The translations under genes and the position numbers were made by a program. Below are positions 26,701-35,560 of a DNA stretch of 64,000 bases, one piece after another. The notes under the pieces were generated by a model, which was not told the DNA's origin, made no database searches, and saw only the letters and a program-made list of their open reading frames with translations. The first letter of the stretch is position 1, and each line of letters starts with the position of its first letter. This stretch comes from Phenylobacterium sp. NIBR 498073 (GTDB lineage: Bacteria > Pseudomonadota > Alphaproteobacteria > Caulobacterales > Caulobacteraceae), in assembly GCF_027286305.1 (NCBI RefSeq), contig NZ_CP114599.1, positions 2,790,001 through 2,854,000 of the forward strand, read 5' to 3'.

Positions 26701-27831
26701 CTAGTGAGCTTCGCCGCCTTGCTCGGCCGACCGCCAGACCAGAGCGCCGGCGTGTGGCGCCGATGGCTCGGCCCTCAAAGGCAAGCCCGCTCGCTCGAAG
26801 CGCGTCTTGAGCTTTAGCGCCGGTGCTTCAACCAAGCGCCACGACAACTCTGCAATCGCCGCCGTCGCCGCGAACGTAATCATGATTTGCATCCACGGGC
26901 TCTCGGCGGACGAAGCAAGCATCCACAGCACCGGCGCATGCCAGAGATAGAAGGCATACGAGCGGCGGCCTAGCCAGGCTACGGGCGGGAGGGAAAGGAT
27001 GCGCGTGACAATGCTGCCCGGCGCTTCAATGGCGTGGACGATGAGCAGCACCGTCAGCGCCGCGAAGCCTGCCAGACCCGCACGCCACGTCCAAACATCT
27101 CCCCAGGTATTGCGAAAGAACCACGCCGTGATCAGAGCTAGGGCCGTTACGGCGATCCACGGCGAGGCCACAAGCCGAGCGGACCAGGCGGGCAGACCGC
27201 GCCAATAGGCGATGGCGCCTGCAGCCCCCACCAATAGCGGCGCGACCCTCGTCGTCGGAAGAAAGTAGATCATCCAGGTGTCTACGCCCATCACCTGCAG
27301 GGCGAAGGTGGACAGCAGCCCCATCGCCGCCAACGCGAGGGTCGTGGCCATGAGCCAACTACGCGCTCGCCCCAGGAGAAAGATCATCAGCAGGGGCCAA
27401 AGCAGGTAGAACTGCTCTTCTACGGCCAGCGACCACGTATGCCCCATGCTCAGGGAGTCGCCGAGCAGCTTGAACGCCGCCACGAAATTCATCGTGTAGG
27501 TAATGACGGCGAAGAATTCGCCCCAGGCATGGGGCTCGTGGCGCGCCAAGGCGAAACCGGTCACCACGACGGCGAAAACCATCAGCGCTGGCGCTAAACG
27601 CAAGATGCGTCGGATGTAGAAATCCTTCAGCGATACCCGGCCGAAGTGGTCGTACTCCTTCAGCAGAAGGCTCGTGATGAGATATCCTGAAAGGGCAAAG
27701 AACAAGTCTACGCCGAGCTGACCCCCGGGAAGATTATCCGGGACTACATGCGTAATCAGAACCGCCGTGATCGCTATTGCACGCAGGCCGTCGAATGCGG
27801 CGACCCGAGCAGAGACCTTGGTCTTTTCCAT
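26701..27831 (-). CDS. Membrane acyltransferase (acyltransferase 3, OafA-like)
   Basis: 376 residues with about 10-11 hydrophobic helices. The N-terminus has the acyltransferase-3 signature FDGLRAIAITAVLITH (catalytic-type His), then LGVDLFFALSGYLITSLLL and FYIRRILRLAPAL. Members O-acetylate sugars of lipopolysaccharide, exopolysaccharide or other glycans. It is noticeably less GC-rich than its neighbours, sits next to tRNA-Ser and is flanked by a 13-bp direct repeat (26674-26686 and 28051-28063). These suggest an accessory insertion. Confidence 0.9.
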   Translation of the reverse strand: MEKTKVSARVAAFDGLRAIAITAVLITHVVPDNLPGGQLGVDLFFALSGYLITSLLLKEYDHFGRVSLKDFYIRRILRLAPALMVFAVVVTGFALARHEPHAWGEFFAVITYTMNFVAAFKLLGDSLSMGHTWSLAVEEQFYLLWPLLMIFLLGRARSWLMATTLALAAMGLLSTFALQVMGVDTWMIYFLPTTRVAPLLVGAAGAIAYWRGLPAWSARLVASPWIAVTALALITAWFFRNTWGDVWTWRAGLAGFAALTVLLIVHAIEAPGSIVTRILSLPPVAWLGRRSYAFYLWHAPVLWMLASSAESPWMQIMITFAATAAIAELSWRLVEAPALKLKTRFERAGLPLRAEPSAPHAGALVWRSAEQGGEAH

Positions 27832-28078
27832 ATGCGAATCGTATGGCTGGCGGAATGTATCTTGTCTACAGCCGAGCTCTCACCAGTGCCCCAGTCGTCT
27901 GAAGATCGCTCCGGCTTGATTTCCGGACGTCTATGTCGAGACCTGCGCCTAGTGCCGCAATTGAACCCTGGGCGCCGCCAATGTCCGCGTCATCTTGACC
28001 AGGCACGCGCCGGATCGAAGGCGGCGAAGCTGCACGCGTCCGGGAGAGCCGGGACCGTCTGACTTTTCTGAGAAAAAT

Positions 28079-28168
28079 TGGCGGTGACGCAGGGATTCGA
28101 ACCCTGGATACGCTTTCACGTATGACGATTTAGCAAACCGTTGCCTTCAGCCACTCGGCCACGTCACC
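28079..28168 (-). tRNA. tRNA-Ser(GCT)
   Basis: The minus strand folds into a class II tRNA. The acceptor stem is GGTGACG/CGTCACC (28168 end and 28083-28089). The anticodon loop TTGCTAA has anticodon GCT, reading AGC/AGU. A long variable arm of the Ser type is present, and the T-arm is GGGTTCGAATCCC. The discriminator base is G and CCA is encoded (28081-28079). The following 14 nt (minus strand) begin with a T-run (ATTTTTC), which probably ends the transcript. Confidence 0.96.
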
Positions 28169-28340
28169 AGCCCGACCCGGCGCGCACGGGGCGCGCTCCA
28201 AATCGGGTCGCACTCCATAGCCGAAACCGGGCGCCGGGAGCAACGGGGGCGTTAAAAAGAAAACGCTCCCCACCCCGCTCGCCGAAATGTGCGGCGCGAC
28301 GGCCGCCTCATCGCCTATGGTTAAGCGACGGGAGGGGCGC

Positions 28341-28601
28341 GTGAGCGGTCAACTGCACGAACGACTGGACGCCAAGATCGGCGAGCTGCGGGCCGCCGGC
28401 GTGGCGATCACGCGAATCGACGCCAGCCCCGAGGCGATCGCCCAGCTGTTCGTCGGCAAGGGCGAGGCCGCCATCCTGTTCGACGCCGATCCGGCCCGCG
28501 ACACCGCCTGGTACGGCGACGTCGAGCTGCAGGCCTGCGCCGAGCCGGGCGCGCGGCTGCTGGTGGTCGGCGCCGACGGTCCCCAAAACATCGAGATCTA
28601 G
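28341..28601 (+). CDS. Small conserved-looking hypothetical protein
   Basis: 86 residues from GTG 28341. GGAGG at 28331-28335 is ideally spaced and decides this start over in-frame ATGs at 28287 and 28317. The protein is a mixed alpha/beta sequence without signal peptide: a helix (QLHERLDAKIGELRAAG), then IDASPEAIAQLFVGKGEAAILFDADP and two likely strands. No recognised family. Monocistronic, between tRNA-Ser and a convergent small gene. Confidence 0.65.
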   Translation: MSGQLHERLDAKIGELRAAGVAITRIDASPEAIAQLFVGKGEAAILFDADPARDTAWYGDVELQACAEPGARLLVVGADGPQNIEI

Positions 28602-28787
28602 AACATCGGGATCTGACGGCACGAAGCTTGCTGCGCAGTCTCCCAGTGAGACACTCGCGCACCAAAACGAGCCCATCGTCCCAGTGCGCGCGCCGGCGCC
28701 CCATGCGCCGGCAAGGCGGGGGAGCGCGTCATCGTCGGCGCGCTCCCCTAGCCTCCTTCGATCAGAATCGCCCCTAGCCCCCTTCGA

Positions 28788-28997
28788 TCAGGAGATGCTC
28801 TTGGCGTAGCGGCGGGCGCCGCGGGCCGCGTCCAGGCACTCTGCGTAGGTGTCCAGCAGCCACTTGCGGCTGGCCAGCTTGTCCTTGCCGTCGCGCGACA
28901 GAGCCATGCCCTCCAGGTCGGCGACCCGCTCCAGCAACTGATAGGCGATGTACTCGGGCGTGTTCTCCACCGCCCGCGAAACCGGCAGATCGGCCAT
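28788..28997 (-). CDS. Small hypothetical protein
   Basis: 69 residues from ATG 28997 (MADLPVSRAVENTPEYIAY). An in-frame ATG at 29024 would add 9 residues, and neither has a perfectly placed ribosome-binding site (AGGAAG is 12 nt before 28997, GAGGG is 10 nt before 29024). It is acidic at the N-terminus, basic at the C-terminus and mostly helical. No domain recognised. Confidence 0.6.
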   Translation of the reverse strand: MADLPVSRAVENTPEYIAYQLLERVADLEGMALSRDGKDKLASRKWLLDTYAECLDAARGARRYAKSIS

Positions 28998-29147
28998 GGC
29001 GTTTTCAGACTTCCTGATAGACATTGCACGCGCGCCCTCGGCCGAGCTTACCCCGCGCCTCAACGTGCTGATCGCCGTGAAGTTGCATTACCCTTTCGTC
29101 ACCCCAGAGACGCCTTCGGAGACGCCCCGCGACGGGGCCACACGCCC

Positions 29148-30140
29148 ATGCGCCCCTTCCTGCCTGCAGTCCTGGCCCTTGCACTCGCCGCCCTGACGCC
29201 GGCGCCCGCTGCGGCCGATCCCAGCGCCGGTCCCGGCCTGCTGGCGCGCCTGCCCGACGGACGCCACCTGAACTTCCGCTGCACGGGCGCCGGCGCCCCG
29301 ACCGTGCTGCTGGAAGGCGGCTACGGCGCGGACTCGCTGGGCTGGGGCAAGGTCAGGGTCGCGCTCGCGAAGTCCTACCGGGTCTGCAGCTATGATCGCG
29401 CCGGGGCCGGCTATTCCGATCCCGGCCCCCTGCCCCGCGACGGCGCGGCCATCGCCCGCGACCTCGACCGCGGCCTGGCCGCCGCGCGCATCCCCGGCCC
29501 CTACATCGTCGTCGGCCATTCCGCCGGCGGCCTCTATGTGCGGCTGTTCTCGAACCGCCGGCCGCAGGACGTGATCGGCATGGTGCTGGTCGATCCGTCG
29601 GTCGAGCATCAGGACCGCCGCTTCGCGGCCCTGTTCGGCGAGGGCGCGGCCGGGCTCGGCCCGCTACAGGCGCGCGCCGCCCAGTGCCTGGCCGCCGCCG
29701 AGGCCGGGGCCCTGCCCTCGGTCGAACCGCCGCTCGACAGGTGCGTGCCGCCCGCCCGGCCCGGCCAGAGCCCGGCCGCCGTCGCCGCCCGCCGGGCCGA
29801 GGCCCTGCGCCCGTCCACCTGGCGCGCCCGGATCTCCGAACTCGACACCCTCTGGGGCGCGACCTCCGACGCCCTCGACCTCGGCCGTCAGAGCTACGGC
29901 GACCTGCCGCTGGTGGTGCTGACCGCCGACGGGACCTATGCAGCCGCGCCGCAGGCCGCCCGCGAGCCGCTGGCCAGCCTCTGGTAGGGCCTGCATCGCG
30001 AACTGGCCCGCCGCTCGACCCGCGGGGTCAGCCGCCAGGTCGAAGGCAGCTCGCACATGATGATGACCGACCGGCCCGACGCCATCGTCGCGGCCGTCCG
30101 CGAGGTCGCCGCTCAGGCGAATATGATTAAGGCCAGGTGA
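29148..30140 (+). pseudogene. Alpha/beta hydrolase interrupted by an in-frame TAG
   Basis: A 330-codon frame starts with a signal peptide (LALAALTPAPAAA) and contains the nucleophile motif VVGHSAGGLYVR. A TAG at 29985-29987 stops it after 279 residues. The same frame continues without a frameshift from GLHRELARRSTRGVSR to a TGA at 30138-30140. That downstream part carries SSHMM with the expected catalytic His (codon at 30054). The truncated product would therefore lack its catalytic His. This is either a recent nonsense mutation, a sequencing error or readthrough. The residue at the TAG is probably Trp (TGG) or Gln (CAG) in relatives. Confidence 0.8.
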
Positions 30141-30373
30141 ACAATTCGCCCACAGGTTGTTCGTTCTTTATGAGCATCCTGAAGTGTGAATGACAGTTGT
30201 CGACACGCACACGCCGCCCTGAGATTGATTCAGTCCTCGATCTGCTTGCAATTAGGGTGTTCTACGGGTGCGAATAGTTTACAGATATCGCTACAGAACG
30301 CGTGTACGTTAACTGCTCACACAGAGGCCGTGTGGCAGTGTGCTTCTCCGTTATCGCGACAAACCGGTCCCAG

Positions 30374-31903
30374 ATGTCTCTCGCCGCTCCGTTCAAGCCC
30401 AGGTCGTTGGCTGACCGCCGCGCACGGCGCCAAGCTGATGCCGACGCGGCCGCTGCGGCCTGGGCCGACCCCGTTCGCGACCGCCGCGGACCGCTGCGCC
30501 CGGACAGGCTGACCCCGACCCGGCTGCGCATGTCGGGCCGGCTGCTCACCCGTTTCTTCCAGGGCGGCGACGCCATCGCGCTGATCCTCGGCAGCCTGAT
30601 CGCCGTGGCCCTGACCCACGGCGCCAGCGTGCTGCTGATCTACGGCGGCGCGTCGGTCGCCACCTTCGCCAGCCTGCGCCTGTTCGACTGCTACAAGTTC
30701 GGCCGCCGCGAAGACCTGGCCATGCACCTGATGCGGGTCACCGTGGCGTTCGCCGTCGCGGTGGCGATGTGCTTCGCCATCCTCACCCATTTCGTCGGCG
30801 CGGTCATGCTGACCGCCTCGCTCGGCGTCTGGACGCCGATGGCGTTCCTCTGCGTGGCCGGCGCCCACGGGCTCTGGTGGGCCAACGTCAAGCGCTGGCG
30901 CGCCAACGGCCGGCTGACCCCCAACCTGGTCATCGTCGGAGCCACCGGCGCGGCCGACCGCCTGATCGCCGCCATTCTCGAAACCCGCGAGGCGCACGTC
31001 CTCGGCGTCTTCGACGACCGCGCCGCGCGCACGCCGGCGGGCCTGCACCGCGTGCCGCTGCTCGGCGGCACCGACGATCTGCTGGCACACCGGATCATGC
31101 CCTATGTCGACCGCATCGTGATCACCGTGCCGGCCGGCGCGCGCGAGCGCGTGCACGCCCTGCTCGAGCGGCTGAAGGTGCTGCCCAACGAGATCACCCT
31201 GCTGCTCGACCGCGAGGGTCAGGCCGGCGAAGCCGACGCCATCGACCGCATCGCCAACATCCCGCTGACCCGCATCTCGGGCGCCGAGATCGACCAGGGC
31301 AAGGCGGTGGCCAAGCGCGCCCAGGACGTGATCATCGCCCTCATCGCGCTGTTCGTCGCCGCGCCGATCATGCTGATGGTCGCCCTGGCCATCAAGCTGG
31401 ACAGCCCCGGCCCGGTGTTCTTCCGCCAGCGCCGCCACGGCTTCAACAACGAAGAGATCGTGGTCTGGAAGTTCCGCTCGATGCGGACCGAATCCGCCGA
31501 CGCCAAGGCCGCGCGCCAGATCAGCGCCGACGACGACCGCGTCACCAAGGTCGGCAAGTTCATTCGCAAGACCAGCCTCGACGAACTGCCGCAGCTGATC
31601 AACGTGCTGACCGGCGAGATGTCCCTGGTCGGCCCGCGCCCGCACGCCATCGGCATGAAGACCGGCGAGGTCGAAAGTTCGCGCCTGGTCGCCGAATACG
31701 CCCACCGCCACCGCATGAAGCCGGGCATGACCGGCTGGGCGGCGATCAACGGCTCGCGCGGCGCGGTCGACACCCCCGAACTGGTCCGCCGCCGCGTGGC
31801 GCTGGACGTCGAGTACATCGAGCGCCAGTCCTTCTGGCTCGACCTCTACATCATGTTCATGACCGTCCCCTGCCTGCTCGGCGACTCCGAGACGGTCCGC
31901 TAG
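30374..31903 (+). CDS. Polyprenyl glycosylphosphotransferase starting exopolysaccharide synthesis
   Basis: 509 residues from ATG 30374. An Arg-rich cytoplasmic N-terminus leads to about four transmembrane helices (residues 55-160), a Rossmann-like CoA-binding-type region (NLVIVGATGAADRL), a further helix and the C-terminal sugar transferase domain. That domain has DSPGPVFFRQRRHGFNNE, WKFRSMRTE, TSLDELPQLINVL, MSLVGPRPH and KPGMTGWAAING. It transfers a sugar phosphate to undecaprenyl phosphate to begin EPS repeat-unit assembly, as WbaP, PssY or HfsE do. It sits near the chain-length pair at 33203-35422. The upstream 230 nt is comparatively AT-rich. Confidence 0.93.
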   Translation: MSLAAPFKPRSLADRRARRQADADAAAAAWADPVRDRRGPLRPDRLTPTRLRMSGRLLTRFFQGGDAIALILGSLIAVALTHGASVLLIYGGASVATFASLRLFDCYKFGRREDLAMHLMRVTVAFAVAVAMCFAILTHFVGAVMLTASLGVWTPMAFLCVAGAHGLWWANVKRWRANGRLTPNLVIVGATGAADRLIAAILETREAHVLGVFDDRAARTPAGLHRVPLLGGTDDLLAHRIMPYVDRIVITVPAGARERVHALLERLKVLPNEITLLLDREGQAGEADAIDRIANIPLTRISGAEIDQGKAVAKRAQDVIIALIALFVAAPIMLMVALAIKLDSPGPVFFRQRRHGFNNEEIVVWKFRSMRTESADAKAARQISADDDRVTKVGKFIRKTSLDELPQLINVLTGEMSLVGPRPHAIGMKTGEVESSRLVAEYAHRHRMKPGMTGWAAINGSRGAVDTPELVRRRVALDVEYIERQSFWLDLYIMFMTVPCLLGDSETVR

Positions 31904-31909
31904 GCCCGC

Positions 31910-32398
31910 CTAGGCGCCGGCCAGGCTCACGCCCATCTCGGCCAGCTGCTGCTTCCAGCTCTGCGGCGTGATCACCGCGCGATAGCGTTCGGTCTGAGCC
32001 GGATCGAACATCTCGATCATGAACACCCCGTCCACCCAGACCTCGGTCAGCTGAAACACGCCCTCGCCCCGGTCGCAGGCGCGCGCGGGCCAGCCGGCGC
32101 GCTCTGCCAACGCGATGATCTCGGCGGCGCTCTTTTCGACGCAGATCGCCAGATGCACCTCGGACAATCGGTTGACGTTCTCCGCCGGCCGCCACTCGCC
32201 CTCCTCAGGCCCGAAGTGCAGCAGCGCCCCGCGCGGCGCGATCTCCAGCTCCACCTGGCCGTCGGCGGACCAGGCCATCCAGGCGTCCGGGCCGGCCGGC
32301 GGGAACGGCAGCGCCTCGCCGCCCAGCATCTCAGCGAGCACGGCGGCGGCCTGGCGGGGATTGTCGGCGGGGATCGAGGCGTGGGCGATGGCGGTCAT
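31910..32398 (-). CDS. VOC-family (glyoxalase/dioxygenase-like) protein
   Basis: 162 residues from ATG 32398, with the paired beta-alpha-beta-beta-beta units of the vicinal-oxygen-chelate fold. It opens IAHASIPADNPRQAAAVLAEMLGG, then has the metal-site region LSEVHLAICVEK and ends at VFMIEMFDPAQ. It probably acts on a small metabolite or drug. It is 17 nt downstream of a TetR regulator on the same strand, and the pair looks like an operon. Confidence 0.82.
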   Translation of the reverse strand: MTAIAHASIPADNPRQAAAVLAEMLGGEALPFPPAGPDAWMAWSADGQVELEIAPRGALLHFGPEEGEWRPAENVNRLSEVHLAICVEKSAAEIIALAERAGWPARACDRGEGVFQLTEVWVDGVFMIEMFDPAQTERYRAVITPQSWKQQLAEMGVSLAGA

Positions 32399-32415
32399 CG
32401 GAGTCTCCGTGGTGT

Positions 32416-33024
32416 CTAGGGCGTGGTGTCTAGGGGCGTAGCGTCGCCCGCAGGCTTCAGGCCCAGCAGGATGGTGAGGGCTTCGGATGCGGCCAGACCG
32501 GCCTCGGTCCCGTCCAGATCCCAGTGCTGCTGCATGACCGCCCAGCCGTAGGCGCTGTTGATCAGCTGGGCGACGGCGGCCAGCCGCGTCAGCTGCGGCT
32601 CCTCGATCTGCGGAAACGCGTCCTTCACGCAGGCGCGCATGGCCGCCTGCCGTTCGGCGTTCGAGCCCTGGCGGATCTCGCGCCCGGCCGAGGAAAACGT
32701 CGAGGCGCGCACCAGCGCCGCTTCCTGGTCGAAGGCCGGGAACAGGCGCATCGGGCTCTCGACCAGGGCCTGGGCGGTCTGCGGAAACCCCGGCGATCCG
32801 ACCTGCCTCTGCATCCTCGGCCACACCGCCGCGATCAGCGCGTCCCGCGTGGCGAAATGACGAAACACGGTGCGCTCGGTCACCCCGGCGCGCTCGGCGA
32901 CCCGCGCCACGGTCAGCGCCTCCAGGTCGCCGACCGACAGCTCGGCGATCGCCGCATCGAGGATGCGGCCGCGCGTCTCGGCCTTGTAGCGCTCTCGCAG
33001 CGATGGCTTGGCGTCAATTTTCAT
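32416..33024 (-). CDS. TetR-family transcriptional regulator
   Basis: 202 residues. The N-terminal HTH (GRILDAAIAELSVGDLEALTVARVAERAGVTERTVFRHFATRDALIAAV in outline, about residues 18-65) is canonical TetR. The C-terminal region is helical and presumably binds an inducer. It leads a two-gene operon with the VOC protein and probably represses it. The upstream sequence contains TGTCATGAGACTGACA-like inverted repeats (about 33025-33041) that could be the operator. Confidence 0.88.
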   Translation of the reverse strand: MKIDAKPSLRERYKAETRGRILDAAIAELSVGDLEALTVARVAERAGVTERTVFRHFATRDALIAAVWPRMQRQVGSPGFPQTAQALVESPMRLFPAFDQEAALVRASTFSSAGREIRQGSNAERQAAMRACVKDAFPQIEEPQLTRLAAVAQLINSAYGWAVMQQHWDLDGTEAGLAASEALTILLGLKPAGDATPLDTTP

Positions 33025-33202
33025 GTCATGAGACTGACATCACGTCATTATGCTGTCAATAACCGCGTCATGCGAAGCCGGCGCCACGCGCCATGCGCCC
33101 GCTACGCCTGGGCCGGGCCCGGCGGCAGGCATCGAAATTTCGTTGGTGAAACGGCTGTCGCCGGACCGTGCAGGCCCCGCCCGCGCCGGGCGAGCGCCGG
33201 GC

Positions 33203-33898
33203 CTACGGCAGCAGCGGCCACCCCGGCGCCTCGACCACGCCGCGGTTGAAGAACAGGCCGGTCACCTGACCGCCGGCCCCGGTGATCGCGTCGCGCAGCT
33301 GCGCCGGGGCGCGCACGTCGGGCTGATCGGCCGCCACCACCAACACCGTCTGATCCATGAACGGGGCGAGCGCCAGGGCCGCGCGCGAACGGTCAGGCGC
33401 CGGCCCGTCGACGATGATCACCTCGGCGAAGCGGCGCAGCGCGTTCCAGTAGTCGGCGGTCGGGACCAGCCGCACGCTCTGGCGGCCGACCAGCCGCTCG
33501 CGCCGGAAACGGGTCACCCACCAGCGGGCCGAGCCGACGCGATAGGCGGCGAGATACCGGCCGTCCGGCCAGACCGCCCCGTCCGCGGTCTGGGCCGGCG
33601 GCTCGACAGTGAAAAAGGCCGAGCCGTCCGGGCTGGCCTGCATTGGACCGACCAGTTCGCCGTAGCGGCCGGCCTCGGCCGACAACGCCGCATGCTGAGC
33701 GGCGGTCACCAGGTCCAGGTCGACCAGCCACACCGATCGCCCGGCCTTGCGCGCGGCGTGGTGGGCCAGCTCGCGCGCCACGGTCGAGGCCCCCTCCCCG
33801 GTCCGCGCCGCAGTGATCTGGATGATGCGCGAGCGTCCGGCCGCGGGCGATCCCAGCGACGCCCACAGATCGGCCATCTCGGAACTCAGATCGACCAT
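33203..33898 (-). CDS. CpsD-like polysaccharide-associated ATPase with a degenerate Walker A
   Basis: 231 residues of the bacterial tyrosine kinase/CpsD type. The Walker A reads TGEGASTVA instead of GEGKST, so the catalytic Lys is replaced by Ala. The Walker A'-like VWLVDLDLV and Walker B-like VIIVDGPAP are kept, and there is no C-terminal tyrosine cluster. It lies downstream of a Wzz/GumC-type co-polymerase, so it probably acts as its structural partner rather than a kinase, as Caulobacter HfsB is thought to do. Loss of ATP hydrolysis is an inference from the missing Lys. Confidence 0.8.
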   Translation of the reverse strand: MVDLSSEMADLWASLGSPAAGRSRIIQITAARTGEGASTVARELAHHAARKAGRSVWLVDLDLVTAAQHAALSAEAGRYGELVGPMQASPDGSAFFTVEPPAQTADGAVWPDGRYLAAYRVGSARWWVTRFRRERLVGRQSVRLVPTADYWNALRRFAEVIIVDGPAPDRSRAALALAPFMDQTVLVVAADQPDVRAPAQLRDAITGAGGQVTGLFFNRGVVEAPGWPLLP

Positions 33899-33928
33899 GC
33901 TCGAATCGCGCCGCCCATTGGGGGGAGG

Positions 33929-33941
33929 CTAGAGCATTTCC
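33929..33941. repeat. Copy of the CTAGAGCATTTCC dispersed element
   Basis: CTAGAGCATTTCC lies in the 87-nt gap between the CpsD-like and co-polymerase genes. The same 13-mer begins the element at 56596. The far end is not clearly inverted here. Confidence 0.5.
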
Positions 33942-33985
33942 CCTCGATCTGGCGGGGTCGGAGTTGTCTCAGGCGCGAACCGCCC

Positions 33986-35422
33986 TCACCGTCCCTTAAA
34001 GGACGCGGCCCCCAGCACCGGCAGGCCCAGGGTGCGTGCCGCGGTCTGCGGCGTCGGCAGGCCGGGGCGCAGCACCATCGCCAGCAGCCCCGCAAACAGG
34101 GCCGAGACGGCCGCGACCAGGAACGCCGTCACGATCACCGGCCCGCGCAGGCTCTTGCCCTGCGTCGGCGGCGCGGCCCGCTGGACGATGCGGATGTTCT
34201 CGCTCGCCCGGGCGGCGATCTCGCGGTCCGCACGGCGCTGCTCCTCCTTGACCGCGAAGTCGCGCAGGCCGGCCTGCAGCACGGCGCGGTTCAACGACAG
34301 CTCCTGGAAGCGCGGCTCCAGCGCCGCCAACGCCAGCCGCCGCTCGGTCAGGCGCCCGGCCTGCGCCTTGAGCTCGGCCTGCGCGCGGCGCAAGGCGCCG
34401 ATCTCCGATGTCAGCTGGATCTTCTCGGTCTGCAGGGCCTGGTGCACCGGATTGATCCCGAGCCACCTGCCCCCCTCGCCCTGGGCCCGAGCGCCGGGCG
34501 CGCCGGGGGCGTCGCGATAGATCACCACCTCGCGCGGCGCCTGGTCGAGCTGCGCGCTCAGGCTCGCCAGCCGCCCGAGCCGGGCCTGCAACTGGGCGTC
34601 GGTCTGCAACCTCTGCTGCTCGACCCCCGCCTGCAGCTGCGACACCGAAGCCTCTTCGGCCGCGAAGTCGCCAATTCGGTTGTCGGTCAGGAAGGCCTCA
34701 TAGGCCGCCTCGGCGTCCGCCAGCCGCGCCTCGAACACCTGGCGCTGCTGCTCCAGCGCAGGCGAGCCGGGGTCGATCAGCACCGCGCGGCGGAAGATCA
34801 GATATTCCTCAAGCAGGGTGTTGAGGATCAGGGCGGCGGCCTTCGGGTCCTGGTGGCTGAACCTGACCCGCACGATCGGGGTGTTCGGCGCGGTCTCGAT
34901 CGCCAGGCCCTGCTCGATGGCCCGGACCGCCCTGCCCATGACGGCGGTCTTCTCGGCCGGCGTCGCCGCCTTGGCGTACGCCCTGGCCAAATCCGGATAG
35001 GTCTGCGCCAGGCCCAGCCGCTCGATCACCCGCAGCTTCAGCGGCGCGGCGCCCAGGATCTCCAATTCCGACTGGACCATCCGTCCGGAGTCGAGCGAAG
35101 TCCCACGCCCGGCGTCCCCGACCCGCGGCTCGTAGACGTACTCCTGGCCCAGCCGCACCAGCACGCTCGAATAGGCCTCGTAGCGGGTCTTCAAGGTCAG
35201 GGCGGCGGCCATCCCCAGGACCGACAGGGTCAGAAAGACCGCCAGCATCAGCCGGCGCTCGCGCCACAGCAGCGCCGGCAGATCGCTCAGCGCATAGCGG
35301 CGCCCCACCCAGGCTGAGCCTGACCCAAGGCCCTGCGCCGCTGCTGTCCAGCCGCCGTCCGTCACCTTCAGAGAATCCCGATCCCCGTACTCCAGCCGAC
35401 CGTGAGTCGGCGCGATTAACAC
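33986..35422 (-). CDS. Wzz/GumC-type polysaccharide co-polymerase (HfsA-like)
   Basis: 478 residues. A short cytoplasmic N-terminus has TM1 near residues 55-75 (ALLWRERRLMLAVFLTLSVLG). A long periplasmic region follows with heptad-rich coiled coil (about 200-380), and TM2 lies near the end (VIVTAFLVAAVSALFAGLLAMVL). This is the Wzz/PCP architecture that controls chain length and couples synthesis to export. It precedes the CpsD-like gene. A degraded second copy of its 5' region lies at 37453-37580. No outer-membrane Wza-type exporter is seen in the window. Confidence 0.85.
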   Translation of the reverse strand: MLIAPTHGRLEYGDRDSLKVTDGGWTAAAQGLGSGSAWVGRRYALSDLPALLWRERRLMLAVFLTLSVLGMAAALTLKTRYEAYSSVLVRLGQEYVYEPRVGDAGRGTSLDSGRMVQSELEILGAAPLKLRVIERLGLAQTYPDLARAYAKAATPAEKTAVMGRAVRAIEQGLAIETAPNTPIVRVRFSHQDPKAAALILNTLLEEYLIFRRAVLIDPGSPALEQQRQVFEARLADAEAAYEAFLTDNRIGDFAAEEASVSQLQAGVEQQRLQTDAQLQARLGRLASLSAQLDQAPREVVIYRDAPGAPGARAQGEGGRWLGINPVHQALQTEKIQLTSEIGALRRAQAELKAQAGRLTERRLALAALEPRFQELSLNRAVLQAGLRDFAVKEEQRRADREIAARASENIRIVQRAAPPTQGKSLRGPVIVTAFLVAAVSALFAGLLAMVLRPGLPTPQTAARTLGLPVLGAASFKGR

Positions 35423-35560
35423 TCAGTTACCCATTCTCCCTAGCCTTTGCGCCATGCTTCGGACGCGCCGTTCAGCCCCTGCGCTCGCCGCCTGCGCCGG
35501 CCTCTACCGCTCCGAGCGCGCAACTAGCGGCCCTGGGCCCGCGACGGGTGGCGTGGCGAT

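Noticed and set aside
33050-35317. A 755-codon plus-strand frame over the chain-length genes
   Set aside because: The translation is Gln/Arg/Gly-rich with no domain; the minus strand holds the CpsD-like and Wzz-type genes.
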